From positions 1 to 38,728 of IMG/VR virus record IMGVR_UViG_3300036715_003690: 38,728 nucleotides of DNA; one strand, 5' to 3'. This DNA comes from a virus. A program made the translations under genes and the position numbers. The notes below the pieces were generated by a model. It saw only the letters and a program-made list of their open reading frames with translations. It was not told the origin of the DNA and did no database searches. Shown in pieces: positions 1-8,476 of this stretch. Position 1 is the first letter of the stretch, and every line of letters starts with the position of its first letter.

Positions 1-372
1 TTATATCTGGGTTGGCTGAGTAAAGCAAAGACAGCTATTGTTGTGGAAGGTATGTATGATGCCCTTCGCATCTACATGTTCCTGAAGCAATTAAAATTAC
101 TTGAAAGGTTTTCTGTTGTTGGTTGTTTCGGCAGCAATGTGGGCTTACATCAAGTGTCTGCCATGAGAAAAAAATTCGCGCAATTAATACTCATGGGAGA
201 CAACGATCAAGCGGGTATAGATATGGAGAAGAGAATATACACGAGGCTTTCAAAGCAGGTGCCCCTTATATGGCGCGCCCGGTATGATTATCAAGACCCC
301 GCTAAGATACCCACAGCTAAGACATTGGCTCACGTATTGGAAGGCGCTACGCTGTATAAAAGTATTGCCTGA
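1..372 (+). CDS. DNA primase, TOPRIM domain (5' truncated by window edge)
   Basis: The reading frame is open from base 1, so the N-terminal part lies outside the window. The visible 123 residues contain a TOPRIM fold signature. The first motif is VVEGMYDAL, with the catalytic Glu, and the second is LMGDNDQAG, the Asp-x-Asp metal-binding motif about 50 residues later. This pair is typical of DnaG-type primases and of phage primase-helicases such as T7 gp4 or Twinkle, where it binds the metal ions used to make RNA primers. There is no helicase domain after it, because the frame stops about 45 residues past the Asp motif. The gene sits directly upstream of the DNA polymerase, as expected in a replication module. 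Whether the missing part carries a CHC2 zinc finger cannot be seen. Confidence 0.85.
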   Translation, partial: LYLGWLSKAKTAIVVEGMYDALRIYMFLKQLKLLERFSVVGCFGSNVGLHQVSAMRKKFAQLILMGDNDQAGIDMEKRIYTRLSKQVPLIWRARYDYQDPAKIPTAKTLAHVLEGATLYKSIA

Positions 373-437
373 GTATTTTTATATAGAAAAAAATTATTTA
401 TATTATAGCATTCATTGCAAAATTTTGGAGAATTTTT

Positions 438-2432
438 ATGCTTATACAATCTATGACAGACTTGCGGGATTTCGCGGCAAAGGTGCCGTCAGTCTTTAGT
501 CTCGATTTCGAAACCCACCCCAATATGTTGCCAAAAGGTTGGTCAATATGCTATAAAGCCAAAAGTGGTAAACTTATCGCTTGTTATGTACCTGTTAGTC
601 ATGAATTCAACATGATAGAAAAGACTGAGTACCGGAATCTCCCTTATAATGCGGCTAATGCTGTTCTGGAAAAATTAATCCAGAGGTCAGAAAAAGTTGT
701 TTTTCATAACGCTATATTTGACACAAGCGTTTTGAAGAAAATTGGCATAAATATTCCTATTGATAAGGTTGAGGACACCATACTTGCTCACCACGCTATA
801 AACACGGAGCGCTTACATGGGCTAAAATCTATAATGATAGATGAATACGGCAAGGAGGACACTGTAAAGTATAAGGAGGCTGAGAAGGCTGGGTTTGCAG
901 TATTCTCCCAGTATGGTGAGGATGACGCTATAAATACAATGGCGCTTTATCTTGACCTCCAGTCGAAGCTTGACAAGTTACCGAGGGTGAAAGACCTTTA
1001 TTATAAGCATGATCTTCCGCTCATGGAGGTTATGCGGGACATGAATGTAGAGAGGAATTATATACGAATAGATAAACCTTTGTATGATGCGTTCGCACGA
1101 AATCTTTTTGATGAGATAGACATTATAACAACCAAACTCACGGATATTTTAGGGGAAATAAATTTTGATTCACAGAAGCAACTGGGAGATGCTTTATCTC
1201 GCCACGGCTACAAAATAAAAAGAAAAAAGCCAACTGAATTCATGATTAAGCAGGCGGAGAAAAAAGGAATGACCGCGGAAGGAAACTACACTCTTGATGA
1301 GGATGCTCTTGATGAGCTTCAGGAGAAGCAGGGTGGCTTGATTATAGAACTGATACTGCACAGGCGTAGCTTAATGACGCTAAACAGCACTTTCATTCAA
1401 GGCATTGAAGATCAGATAGTAGAGGTTGATAAAGGTATTTTTGTTCTCACCGGGTACAATTTCAATCAAATAGGCACCAGAACCGGGAGACTTTCAAGCA
1501 CCCACCCTAATATGCAAAATCAGCCCCGTGACCCTACTCCAATGTTGATACTCATAACACGAAAGCTTATAAAATTAGGTCTTCTAAAAACAAAGGCTTT
1601 ATTTATTACGGAGAAAGAAGTAAAAGATATAATTGCAAAACAGTCCCCGAAAAGACAGGCGCAATTAAAAGCTATTCTTAAGCCTTATTTCATTGACATG
1701 CGATCTATTTTCATTCCAATGCCCGGCAAAGTATTCATAGGTGCTGATGAAAGCCAGCTGGAATTGAGAATGATGGGCGCGTATTCAAACGACCCTTTTC
1801 TTCTGGATGCGTATAACAATGATCGCGATGTGCATCAGCGAATGGCTGACAATATGACTGCCAGAATTGGTATACCTATTGAAAGGTGGAAAGCGAAGGA
1901 ATCCAATTTTAGCTTGTTGTATGGTATGTGGTACAAGACTTTTGCTCGCAAGCTTCGAATAGCAGAAGACCTCGCGGAGAAACTGGTGAGGGCTTGGAAA
2001 GAAGAATTGAAGGTCGTGGGTGCTTTTGTTGAACGCGTGCATTCGAGCGCTATAAGAACAGGTTGGGTATGCACAATACTCGGCAGAAGACGCTGTCTAT
2101 TATCTATGGGCATTCGGGATATGGACAGGGGAAACTGGTGGCGGCATAACAACGCGAAGAACGCCGCAGTATCTACTGTTATTCAAGGCTCCGCGGGTGA
2201 CTTGGTTAAGCAATCCATGATAAATATTTGGCAACAAATATGCCAGGGAGATAGCTGTAGAATCGTTCTTCAGATACATGATGAGCTTTTGCTTGAGGTA
2301 GACGAGGACAAGGCGGAAGGTTTCGTTCCTATCATAAAGAAGGAAATGGAAACGTCCCTGTCACACATTATTAAAAACATAAAATTCAAGGTCGAGCCGA
2401 ATATCGGCATGTCTTGGAGAGAAGTACATTAA
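438..2432 (+). CDS. Family A DNA polymerase with 3'-5' exonuclease domain
   Basis: This 664-residue protein is the replicative polymerase. The N-terminal DEDD exonuclease shows FSLDFETHP (D23, E25), FHNAIFD (N91, D95) and the Exo III motif around YGEDD (Y159, D163). The polymerase domain has TRTGRLSSTHPNMQNQPR, motif A GADESQLELR (D437), motif B RWKAKESNFSLLYG (R483, K487, Y495) and motif C QIHDE (D615). All catalytic residues are present and there is no 5' nuclease domain, as in other phage Pol A enzymes. One oddity is an extra, Lys-rich segment of about 55 residues (about 366-420) between NMQNQPR and motif A, where most homologs have about ten residues. The start is the ATG at 438, preceded by TTTTGGAGAATTTTT. 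Confidence 0.95.
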   Translation: MLIQSMTDLRDFAAKVPSVFSLDFETHPNMLPKGWSICYKAKSGKLIACYVPVSHEFNMIEKTEYRNLPYNAANAVLEKLIQRSEKVVFHNAIFDTSVLKKIGINIPIDKVEDTILAHHAINTERLHGLKSIMIDEYGKEDTVKYKEAEKAGFAVFSQYGEDDAINTMALYLDLQSKLDKLPRVKDLYYKHDLPLMEVMRDMNVERNYIRIDKPLYDAFARNLFDEIDIITTKLTDILGEINFDSQKQLGDALSRHGYKIKRKKPTEFMIKQAEKKGMTAEGNYTLDEDALDELQEKQGGLIIELILHRRSLMTLNSTFIQGIEDQIVEVDKGIFVLTGYNFNQIGTRTGRLSSTHPNMQNQPRDPTPMLILITRKLIKLGLLKTKALFITEKEVKDIIAKQSPKRQAQLKAILKPYFIDMRSIFIPMPGKVFIGADESQLELRMMGAYSNDPFLLDAYNNDRDVHQRMADNMTARIGIPIERWKAKESNFSLLYGMWYKTFARKLRIAEDLAEKLVRAWKEELKVVGAFVERVHSSAIRTGWVCTILGRRRCLLSMGIRDMDRGNWWRHNNAKNAAVSTVIQGSAGDLVKQSMINIWQQICQGDSCRIVLQIHDELLLEVDEDKAEGFVPIIKKEMETSLSHIIKNIKFKVEPNIGMSWREVH

Positions 2433-2444
2433 GGAACAAAACAA

Positions 2445-2572
2445 ATGCGCGAGATAAAAACAAGGGAAAAGAATATCAAGTACAACTTGGCATTATCGAA
2501 ATACTTCTTCGTGATGACGATGAGGAACTCATGTATTTAATTAATCGGGACAGAAGTGATCATAAGCTATGA
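2445..2572 (+). CDS. Small conserved-looking ORF, frame interrupted
   Basis: Between the polymerase and helicase lies a short coding-like stretch. An AAGGAAC box at 2431-2437 precedes an ATG at 2445, the same arrangement used by other genes here (for example before 5299 and 14011). That frame stops at 2540 after 31 codons. The -1 frame reads on as an acidic helix-like peptide (LGIIEILLRDDDEELMYLIN) and ends with a TGA at 2570-2572 that overlaps the helicase ATG at 2569. One extra A in the five-A run at 2456-2460 would join both parts into a 42-residue protein. The alternatives are a TTG start at 2414 in the second frame, slippage, or a sequence error. No function is recognised. Confidence 0.4.
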
Positions 2573-3984
2573 TTAGAACAGCATACGGGTTTAGCAAAGA
2601 TTTTATTGTTAGCTATCTTACAAAAATGGAAAAGCAGGAGCTCACAATCACTGCTTCGGACATGATACGCGCGAAAATACGCATGGGCATCCCCGTGGAT
2701 GAGGATGAGAATTTTGACATAAAGCTTTATTACCCTGTAAAGAATAAACAAGGGTTGTCTGGTTACGCGGTGCCTCGCTATTTCTTTGAGCCTTCAGTAA
2801 CAAGGATAGAAGAATTTGTTACTTCCAGAATGCTGAAATGTAATACCATAGATTTTCAAATTGCTAAAGAAAAAACCCCGTCGCCTCAGCAGGAGAAAAC
2901 AATCAATGCATCATTGGCAAACATTAAAAAGTTTGGTGGTTCGGTGATTGTCGCGAAACCTGCTGAGGGGAAGACTTTCATGGGATGCAATATTATCGCG
3001 CACCTGAAAATGAAGACCCTTATTCTGGTGCACAAGGATTTTCTCGCGGAGCAATGGCGCAAGGAGTTGAAGGAGGTGCTTGGTCTTGAGGATAACGAAA
3101 TAGGCACCCTGCGTAACGGTAAATTCAAGGATGGCAAAGTAGTAATAGGGACTTTCCAATCTTTGATGACATCAACATTTGGAAAGGAAATAAATAATCT
3201 TTTTGATTTTATCGTCGTTGATGAGGTACATACTTTGCCAACGAGAATGTTCTTGCGATCTTTCACGAGGTTCAACAGGATAGCATCTTTAGGGTTGACA
3301 GCTACCCCAAAGAGAGAGGATGGGATGGAAAGGTACTCTTACTTGCATTTGTCTTCAAATCTGGTAATGCATGAGAATGTGCGGAACATGCCTGTTGAGG
3401 TTGGCATTGCAGAATTTGTGCACTCCGATAAGCCATATATACCGTCGTATCTACCATATCTTGTTGGTCTCAAGATGTATTTGGAGAAGAACGTTGATCG
3501 AAATATGTTTATTTTCTCATACATTGTAAAATTGGCATCAAAGAAAATGGTAGTTCTGTCTGATCGCATAGCACAGCTGGATTTTATGGCTGCTCAGTAT
3601 CGTCGGGAATTCCCGAATAAGAAAGTTTGTAGAATGTATGGTGCAAAGAAACTCACAAAGAAGCAGAGGGCGCAAGGAATGAAACAAGAAATAATTCCTA
3701 CACCCACACAGATAGAGATGGATTCGGCTGATATACTATTCGCGACATACCAGAAAGCCAGTCTTGGTCTGAATGTGGAAACCCTGGAGGGGCTTATTTT
3801 AGCGATGCCTTTCTCCTCAAAAGTAATGCTTGAGCAGACAATTGGCAGGGTGCAACGATTAATGCAGGGAAAGGAACCTTTTGTTGTGGATTTCGCGGAC
3901 AAGGGCATACGTATGCTAGAAGGTATGGCGGACAAAAGGTATACCATGTACAGGAAATGGGGGTATAAAGTAGATTATTTTTAA
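2569..3984 (+). CDS. SF2 DNA helicase (ResIII / UvsW type)
   Basis: This 471-residue protein is a superfamily 2 DNA helicase. Visible motifs are a Q-motif-like SPQQEKTI (about 105-112), Walker A AKPAEGKT (129-136, K135), the DEVH box (218-221) in FDFIVVDEVHTLP, motif III TATP (244-247), motif V around TYQKASLGLN and motif VI QTIGRVQR near residue 425. The size and motif order resemble T4 UvsW and other ResIII-family phage helicases, which remodel replication forks and recombination intermediates by ATP-driven branch migration. The first about 100 residues before the ATPase core are not recognised and may bind DNA. Its ATG overlaps the stop of the small upstream ORF, so translation may be coupled. 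Confidence 0.9.
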   Translation: MIRTAYGFSKDFIVSYLTKMEKQELTITASDMIRAKIRMGIPVDEDENFDIKLYYPVKNKQGLSGYAVPRYFFEPSVTRIEEFVTSRMLKCNTIDFQIAKEKTPSPQQEKTINASLANIKKFGGSVIVAKPAEGKTFMGCNIIAHLKMKTLILVHKDFLAEQWRKELKEVLGLEDNEIGTLRNGKFKDGKVVIGTFQSLMTSTFGKEINNLFDFIVVDEVHTLPTRMFLRSFTRFNRIASLGLTATPKREDGMERYSYLHLSSNLVMHENVRNMPVEVGIAEFVHSDKPYIPSYLPYLVGLKMYLEKNVDRNMFIFSYIVKLASKKMVVLSDRIAQLDFMAAQYRREFPNKKVCRMYGAKKLTKKQRAQGMKQEIIPTPTQIEMDSADILFATYQKASLGLNVETLEGLILAMPFSSKVMLEQTIGRVQRLMQGKEPFVVDFADKGIRMLEGMADKRYTMYRKWGYKVDYF

Positions 3985-3999
3985 TTTTTTAATTTTTTA

Positions 4000-4031
4000 T
4001 TTGGATAGTATTTAAAAAAGTACTATGTTTA
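4000..4031 (+). promoter_or_regulatory. Bacteroidota-type promoter
   Basis: TTTG at 4000-4003, then exactly 20 bases, then TATGTTTA at 4024-4031. This fits the Bacteroidota -33 TTG / -7 TAnnTTTG promoter with one mismatch in the final base. It lies in the 104-base AT-rich gap between the helicase and the gene at 4089 and would give a leader of roughly 50 bases. Confidence 0.5.
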
Positions 4032-4088
4032 ATAAACAAAATTAACCACTTTTGTATCATTATTTCATTTATTTCATAGGAGCTTCTA

Positions 4089-4607
4089 ATGACAAAAAAA
4101 ATGTCAACTATTGTTAGACAGGTATTCTCTCTCGATTTCCTCAAGCAGACTAAAGATCAGATGCAACAGGCGGTTAAAAGAGCTACCGCTGATAGCATCG
4201 TTGACACACTTCATAAAATGCGAACTTTCATTGATTTGTATGAGGGAATAGCGAAAGAAGAACTCATACGTAGGGCTAAAAAATCGAAAGGTGTTATTGA
4301 AGCAGATTCAGGCCATATAACCCTGAGTGTTCGTAATAACTACACGTTTGATGAGCCAGAAATTGACGAGTATCTCAAGAAGAAAGGACTCGAGGATTCT
4401 GAGGTCTATGACTTAACGTATATAGTAGATATGGAAAGCTTGTCCCCTAAATTACGAAAAAACCTCATTGCTTCTGGGTGCTTAACCGTTAAGCGTAAAC
4501 TTACAGCCTCAAATTTTGAGGCTTTCGCGAATCGAGCAAAATTAACAGAAAAACAACTCCATAGGATGGTGTCAAATGCCCCAACTGAATACCTCAAAGG
4601 GCTCTGA
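4089..4607 (+). CDS. Hypothetical protein, charged and helical
   Basis: This 172-residue soluble protein has no recognised family. The N-terminal half (about 1-75) is rich in Lys, Gln and Glu with heptad-like helical patterns, and the rest mixes acidic helices with short strands. It has one cysteine and no membrane segment or signal peptide. It is the first gene after a Bacteroidota-type promoter and is preceded by TAGGAGCTTCTA, a reasonable ribosome-binding site. Its end overlaps the next gene by 32 bases. Its place among replication genes suggests an early accessory role, perhaps in DNA binding, but nothing in the sequence proves it. Confidence 0.75.
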   Translation: MTKKMSTIVRQVFSLDFLKQTKDQMQQAVKRATADSIVDTLHKMRTFIDLYEGIAKEELIRRAKKSKGVIEADSGHITLSVRNNYTFDEPEIDEYLKKKGLEDSEVYDLTYIVDMESLSPKLRKNLIASGCLTVKRKLTASNFEAFANRAKLTEKQLHRMVSNAPTEYLKGL

Positions 4608-5082
4608 GACAACCTATTATGACAAGAATAAACATAAGATTCTTGCCCGCGCGAGAATGCGTTATAGGACTGATCCCATTTTTCGTGACGCGCAAAAAAA
4701 GCGCGTAAGTGAAAACACGCGAAGGAAGCAGGATGAGAAGCGAGCACTTCGCAAGATATACAAGCAGGAAAAGCGTATTTGGAGAAAATTGCGTATAAAT
4801 GGGATTGTTCACCAATGCGCGAAAATATCATATGTAGCTATGCTCATAGATAGGACACCCGCGACAATCAAGCTTTGGGAGAAAAGTAACAGTTTCCCGA
4901 AGCCTGTAATCTACAACAAAATGAGATATTACACGAAAGCGCAAGTAATCCTCATTCAAAGGGTTTGGACTAAAATTGTCCGAACAAACAGGGACTTGCC
5001 GGTATTTTTTGAAACACTCAGAAAAGAGTGGGCTATTTTGAAAATTAAGCAGAAGAAGGAAGAAGATAATGCCCGCCGATAG
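4576..5082 (+). CDS. MerR/excisionase-like helix-turn-helix DNA-binding protein
   Basis: This 168-residue, very basic protein has two visible parts. Residues 14-50 (YYDKNKHKILARARMRYRTD onwards) match the basic segment often seen next to phage and homing-endonuclease DNA-binding domains. Residues about 83-125 form a MerR/Xis-type winged helix. The segment ISYVAMLIDRTPATIKLWEK is the helix-turn-helix, and the wing follows as FPKPVIYNKMRYYTKAQV. The C-terminus is a Lys/Glu-rich helix. Such proteins regulate transcription or act as DNA-architectural factors. It overlaps both neighbours (32 bases upstream, 14 downstream), so it belongs to the same transcript as the SSB and recombinase. Its target is unknown. 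Confidence 0.75.
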   Translation: MPQLNTSKGSETTYYDKNKHKILARARMRYRTDPIFRDAQKKRVSENTRRKQDEKRALRKIYKQEKRIWRKLRINGIVHQCAKISYVAMLIDRTPATIKLWEKSNSFPKPVIYNKMRYYTKAQVILIQRVWTKIVRTNRDLPVFFETLRKEWAILKIKQKKEEDNARR

Positions 5083-5293
5083 AGTTAGTGTAACGTTTGG
5101 ACAAAAGATACAAGTTACACAGTATGAACCTGTCAACATAGAGATAGCTTATGCAACGGATTGCAAATTGGGGGAGACCCCGCAGCAAGCCGCTCTGCGT
5201 GCGAAAGCATTCGTGGAGACACAAATGAAACCTGAGATTGATAAACTAATGCGTGTAAAACGCAAAAATATAAACTCACACAAAGAAGGATAA
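5069..5293 (+). CDS. Small hypothetical protein upstream of SSB
   Basis: This 74-residue protein starts inside the end of the previous gene and ends 5 bases before the SSB. The first half looks like beta strands (VSVTFGQKIQVTQYEPVNIE). The second half is an Ala/Lys/Glu helix ending in a basic tail. Small proteins of this shape are common beside single-strand-binding proteins in phage genomes, so a link to the SSB or recombination genes is likely. No catalytic motif is seen. Confidence 0.75.
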   Translation: MPADRVSVTFGQKIQVTQYEPVNIEIAYATDCKLGETPQQAALRAKAFVETQMKPEIDKLMRVKRKNINSHKEG

Positions 5294-5298
5294 GGAAC

Positions 5299-6666
5299 AT
5301 GGCTAATGATATTAAAAAAGGTACACGTGTAGGCATTTTGGATGGGAAGAAAAAGGTCATTTACGGCAAAGTACTTGCCGTTGTTGGCAAGGTTGCAAAG
5401 GTGCAATGGGAGGCTGATGGTTCTGTGCAACAAGTCAAGCTTAACACCCTTGCTGATGCCACAACATTTAGCAAGAAGACTGCTGCGGGGACACCCACTA
5501 AATCAAAGGTGAAAGAACCTGAACCCGAAAAGAAAACCAAAGGCAAAAAGGAAGAGCTTGATGCTGATGATTTCCCTGTTGAGGTTGATAGTTTTGAGCC
5601 TTCAGACGATGACATCATTGATCCCGATACCATGAATCACGAGGAGTTAGATGATGAGCTGGAACCAGAAGCAGACAACCTTGACGATCTGGACAAAAAA
5701 GGTCTCAAGGCTTTTATCATAGATAAGGAATTGGAAATTACTGGTATTGCAAAAATGGATGAGGATGAACTTCGTGCCGCTATTCGTGCAGCCATGACCC
5801 CCGAATCCCCGGAGGAGGATAAGGATGAGGAGCAGGAACCCGAACCCGTTGATCTATCTCTCCTTGATCGCGCGCAACTCAAAGCTTTCGTTTCTGATAA
5901 CGAGCTTGATATTGTTGGTATCGCGAGAATGACAGACGAGCAACTCCGTGACGCAATTGAAGAAGCTCTCCAGGGCGGTGGTGAGAAGCAGGATGAGGAT
6001 ACAGACCCTTTTGGAACACCCGGTGTACAAGGTGGTGATGATGAAGAATACAATACCGAAACGAGCAGCTGGTTCGCCACAGGTGAAGAAGAAGACACTT
6101 TTGTTGAGGACAACAAGGAACAGCGTAAAGCTTTCCGTACATGGCTCGAAAAAGGCGGTGTTAAGCATATCACGATTATATCTCCAAAACCGCTTGTTTT
6201 TAAGGAGCACTCTGTTAAAATAGGCGGTAAATATGACACGTTGACCTGCATCACCCCGATGGGCAAGCGTTGTCCTATCTGTGAAGCCGGAACTTCTCGT
6301 GCTTATGTTGCTCGTGCGTTCAAGGTAATTGATCATACGCCGTATAAGAATAAGGACAACAAAACTATAACTGATTCTATTCGGCTTATGGTTTTTAAGC
6401 AGAATTACGAATTTTTGAAGGAAGTCGCTTCCGCCGCTCTTAGAGGTGAGGAGAACATAAATTTCGAAGGTTTGAAATTCCGCATTAAACGCACAACAGG
6501 TGAGAAATCCTACGCAACTGGGGACATCTTCACTTTTGAAGGTCGGGTTAAATTAACCCCGGAGCAAAAAGCAGAAGGCACTATTCAGAAATTATCTGAA
6601 GACCTTGCTCCGCTTACGCAAGGTGCCCTACAGAAAAAGGTGACCTTCCTTGAAGAACGTGACTAA
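5299..6666 (+). CDS. Single-strand DNA-binding protein with HeH/SAP-like repeats
   Basis: This 455-residue protein has an unusual domain string. Residues 1-55 look like a small SH3/KOW-type beta barrel. Residues 60-125 are a Lys/Pro/Glu then acidic linker. Residues about 127-166 and 186-225 are two similar helix-extended-loop-helix (Rho-N/SAP-like) repeats, each of the form LKAF-x4-L-[ED]-I-x-GIA[KR]M-x-[DE]-[DE]-[EQ]-L-R. An acidic linker follows to about 270. Residues about 272-440 form the DNA-binding core, with FKEHSVKIGGKYDTLTC, a CPIC zinc-type knuckle (C325, C328), FKVIDHTPY and a beta-rich end. The core resembles phage single-strand-binding proteins that carry a Cys motif. Its place between small DNA-binding proteins and RecA supports that role. 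The SSB call is good; the roles of the barrel and repeats are inferred. Confidence 0.75.
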   Translation: MANDIKKGTRVGILDGKKKVIYGKVLAVVGKVAKVQWEADGSVQQVKLNTLADATTFSKKTAAGTPTKSKVKEPEPEKKTKGKKEELDADDFPVEVDSFEPSDDDIIDPDTMNHEELDDELEPEADNLDDLDKKGLKAFIIDKELEITGIAKMDEDELRAAIRAAMTPESPEEDKDEEQEPEPVDLSLLDRAQLKAFVSDNELDIVGIARMTDEQLRDAIEEALQGGGEKQDEDTDPFGTPGVQGGDDEEYNTETSSWFATGEEEDTFVEDNKEQRKAFRTWLEKGGVKHITIISPKPLVFKEHSVKIGGKYDTLTCITPMGKRCPICEAGTSRAYVARAFKVIDHTPYKNKDNKTITDSIRLMVFKQNYEFLKEVASAALRGEENINFEGLKFRIKRTTGEKSYATGDIFTFEGRVKLTPEQKAEGTIQKLSEDLAPLTQGALQKKVTFLEERD

Positions 6667-6822
6667 TATGTAAATAGAGACCTCTGGAAACGTGGAGAAG
6701 CAATTTCTTCGGGAATACGTTGTCAGGATAAAGGCCACGCGAATATTTCACAATAGTCACGCGAATGTGCTAACATCTGATGCAGAGGTTGTCTTTTTAT
6801 TAACTTATAAGTGAAGAAAATC

Positions 6823-8124
6823 ATGGCGAAGAAGATAGAAGGCAAAAAACCCGCAACGGCGGGAAAGAAAGACGAATTAAAGACAGAAACCACGGAGGAT
6901 GTTAAAAACAGACTCATGAATACGGTTAATCTCGCCTACAAGGATGAGGTTATACGCGTGGGCTCTGACATTAAAATGGTCAAGTCTCGAACGGGGATTT
7001 TTGCCATTGATATAAAGATAGGTGGGTACACGAGGGGTCGTTGGCATATTTTGGTAGGAGCCGCGAGCAGTACAAAATCCACAACAATGTACATAGGCGC
7101 TGGAATAGCTCAAAGAATCTGTGGCACCTGCCTTGAGGGGCATATTACGGAGAAGAATTTCAAGAAGGTTGTTGTTGACCCCGCGACTGTCATCTCCAAG
7201 AAGTACTACGCTAATCACCAGAAGAAGAACATCTATTGCCCCAATCAAAAATTCCACCACAAGAAGCCTTTTTATGCTCTCGAGTATGACATTGAATGTT
7301 CACATTGTAGTGAGCCGTCTTATTCCTTATTTTTTCTTGTCGATTCTGAACATAACTATACAAGAGAATGGGCGACTAAATTCGGTGTCGTGCATAACAA
7401 TGTAGTTTTGTTTAATCCTGAACACAGTCAGCAGGTTGGTGATGTCATGCGTGAGGCTCTTAACACCGGGCGAGTTACTTTCGTTGGTGTTGATTCGGTG
7501 GATGCAATAGGTGGTAAGGAGGAATCTGAAAAGTCTCTTGAGGATTACCAGCAAGGTTTGCAGGCACGCATATGGAACAAGATTGTTCGTGTGCTTACTT
7601 CTCGTCTTAATAGTAGGTTTGATTTCGTGTATCGTGATAAGGAGGGTAAGATGGTTGAGGTGCGGAAGCAGGCGGAGCCTATCCTTGTTGTCATTCAGCA
7701 ATGGCGCGAGAAAATCGGCGCATATGGTGACTCTCGTGTTATGGGTGGGGGTGGTGGTCTTAAGTATGGTTCCTCAACCACGATAGATTTCACTGCCGGA
7801 GAAAAGGTTTGGATAAGTCAGGAGAAAAGACTCATCGAGGGTATCTGGATAAATTTCACTATTCTTAAAAACAAAACCGGGAAGCCGTGGCAATATGGAA
7901 AGTTCTTCTATTCTATATTGAAGGATGACATCGTAAATAACTTAAGCGTTGTGCACGTCTCCGTTGAGCTTGGCATTGTGAAGCAGGCGGGAGCGTGGTA
8001 TACTTACAAGAATGATCGTTTTCAGGGTGCAGACAAATTTGCAAAGGCTCTTGACGAGCGCCCTGATTTGGCAGCTGCCCTGATGGAACAATGCTTTACA
8101 AAAGTAGAACAGGCGGCAACATGA
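6823..8124 (+). CDS. RecA/UvsX-type recombinase with zinc-finger insertion
   Basis: This 433-residue strand-exchange ATPase pairs single-stranded DNA with homologous duplex. Walker A is GAASSTKST (residues 79-87), Walker B is VTFVGVDSV (218-226), and QQGLQARIW leads into the polymerisation region. The C-terminal end has the RecA-like VKQAGAWYTY. In Walker A the Gly that normally precedes Lys is Thr, giving G-x4-T-K-S. Between Walker A and B is an extra segment of about 70 residues with C100, C103, C139, C159 and C162, likely zinc-binding, as seen in some large-phage recombinases. The ATG at 6823 is preferred over an in-frame GTG at 6811. The 144-base gap upstream has no clear promoter. The stop overlaps the next ATG. 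Confidence 0.85.
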   Translation: MAKKIEGKKPATAGKKDELKTETTEDVKNRLMNTVNLAYKDEVIRVGSDIKMVKSRTGIFAIDIKIGGYTRGRWHILVGAASSTKSTTMYIGAGIAQRICGTCLEGHITEKNFKKVVVDPATVISKKYYANHQKKNIYCPNQKFHHKKPFYALEYDIECSHCSEPSYSLFFLVDSEHNYTREWATKFGVVHNNVVLFNPEHSQQVGDVMREALNTGRVTFVGVDSVDAIGGKEESEKSLEDYQQGLQARIWNKIVRVLTSRLNSRFDFVYRDKEGKMVEVRKQAEPILVVIQQWREKIGAYGDSRVMGGGGGLKYGSSTTIDFTAGEKVWISQEKRLIEGIWINFTILKNKTGKPWQYGKFFYSILKDDIVNNLSVVHVSVELGIVKQAGAWYTYKNDRFQGADKFAKALDERPDLAAALMEQCFTKVEQAAT

Positions 8125-8465
8125 TACCCACACCAAAAAAAGAAAAAAAACTCTTCAGTCTATCCGATAGGGATAGCATTAAAAAGCAGGCAAATAAGCA
8201 AGAGAAAATTATTGCAAAAAAGCTAGGCGCGAAACAGACACCTAATTCAGGTTCAACTCCTTTCCTTAAAGGCGATATGATAAAAGGCGATCAGGTTATG
8301 GATATTAAATCTGCTCTCACCACGAATTCAATAACTATAACCGTTGATATGCTTGTTAAGTTAGAGCAGGATGCTATACGTGTTGGTAAGATTCCTATAC
8401 TACTCTTAAACTTTCCTCATGCAAAAGGTTTAATTCACAAGATGTGGTCACTTCAAACAATATAA
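8121..8465 (+). CDS. PD-(D/E)XK nuclease, Holliday-junction resolvase-like
   Basis: This 114-residue protein starts at an ATGA overlap with the RecA stop. A Lys-rich N-terminus precedes a short nuclease core: helix Glu at E28 (KQEKIIAKKLGAKQTPNSGS), Asp at D52 (FLKGDMIKGD) and the D61-I-K63 motif (VMDIKSA), followed by a long helix and the strand IPILLLNF. The E, D and DxK order and the small size match Hjc-type and phage resolvase-like PD-(D/E)XK enzymes that cut branched DNA. Its position straight after a recombinase fits recombination or packaging-associated cleavage. Confidence 0.7.
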   Translation: MIPTPKKEKKLFSLSDRDSIKKQANKQEKIIAKKLGAKQTPNSGSTPFLKGDMIKGDQVMDIKSALTTNSITITVDMLVKLEQDAIRVGKIPILLLNFPHAKGLIHKMWSLQTI

Positions 8466-8476
8466 GGTTCTTTTCA

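Noticed and set aside
4005-4026. Hairpin ATAGTA/TACTAT after the helicase gene
   Set aside because: Only six A-T-rich pairs with a 10-base loop and no clean T-run; the sequence is better explained as the spacer of the promoter at 4000.
5637-6266. 209-codon open frame on the - strand
   Set aside because: It is the mirror of the acidic, repeat-bearing part of the SSB gene; its product is Ser-rich low-complexity sequence and no - strand gene is supported anywhere else.
6681-6790. Distant inverted repeat ACCTCTG / CAGAGGT and two CACGCGAAT copies (6737, 6759) in the gap before RecA
   Set aside because: The stem arms are short and about 90 bases apart without a T-run, and a 9-base direct repeat of a word common in this genome is weak evidence for an operator.
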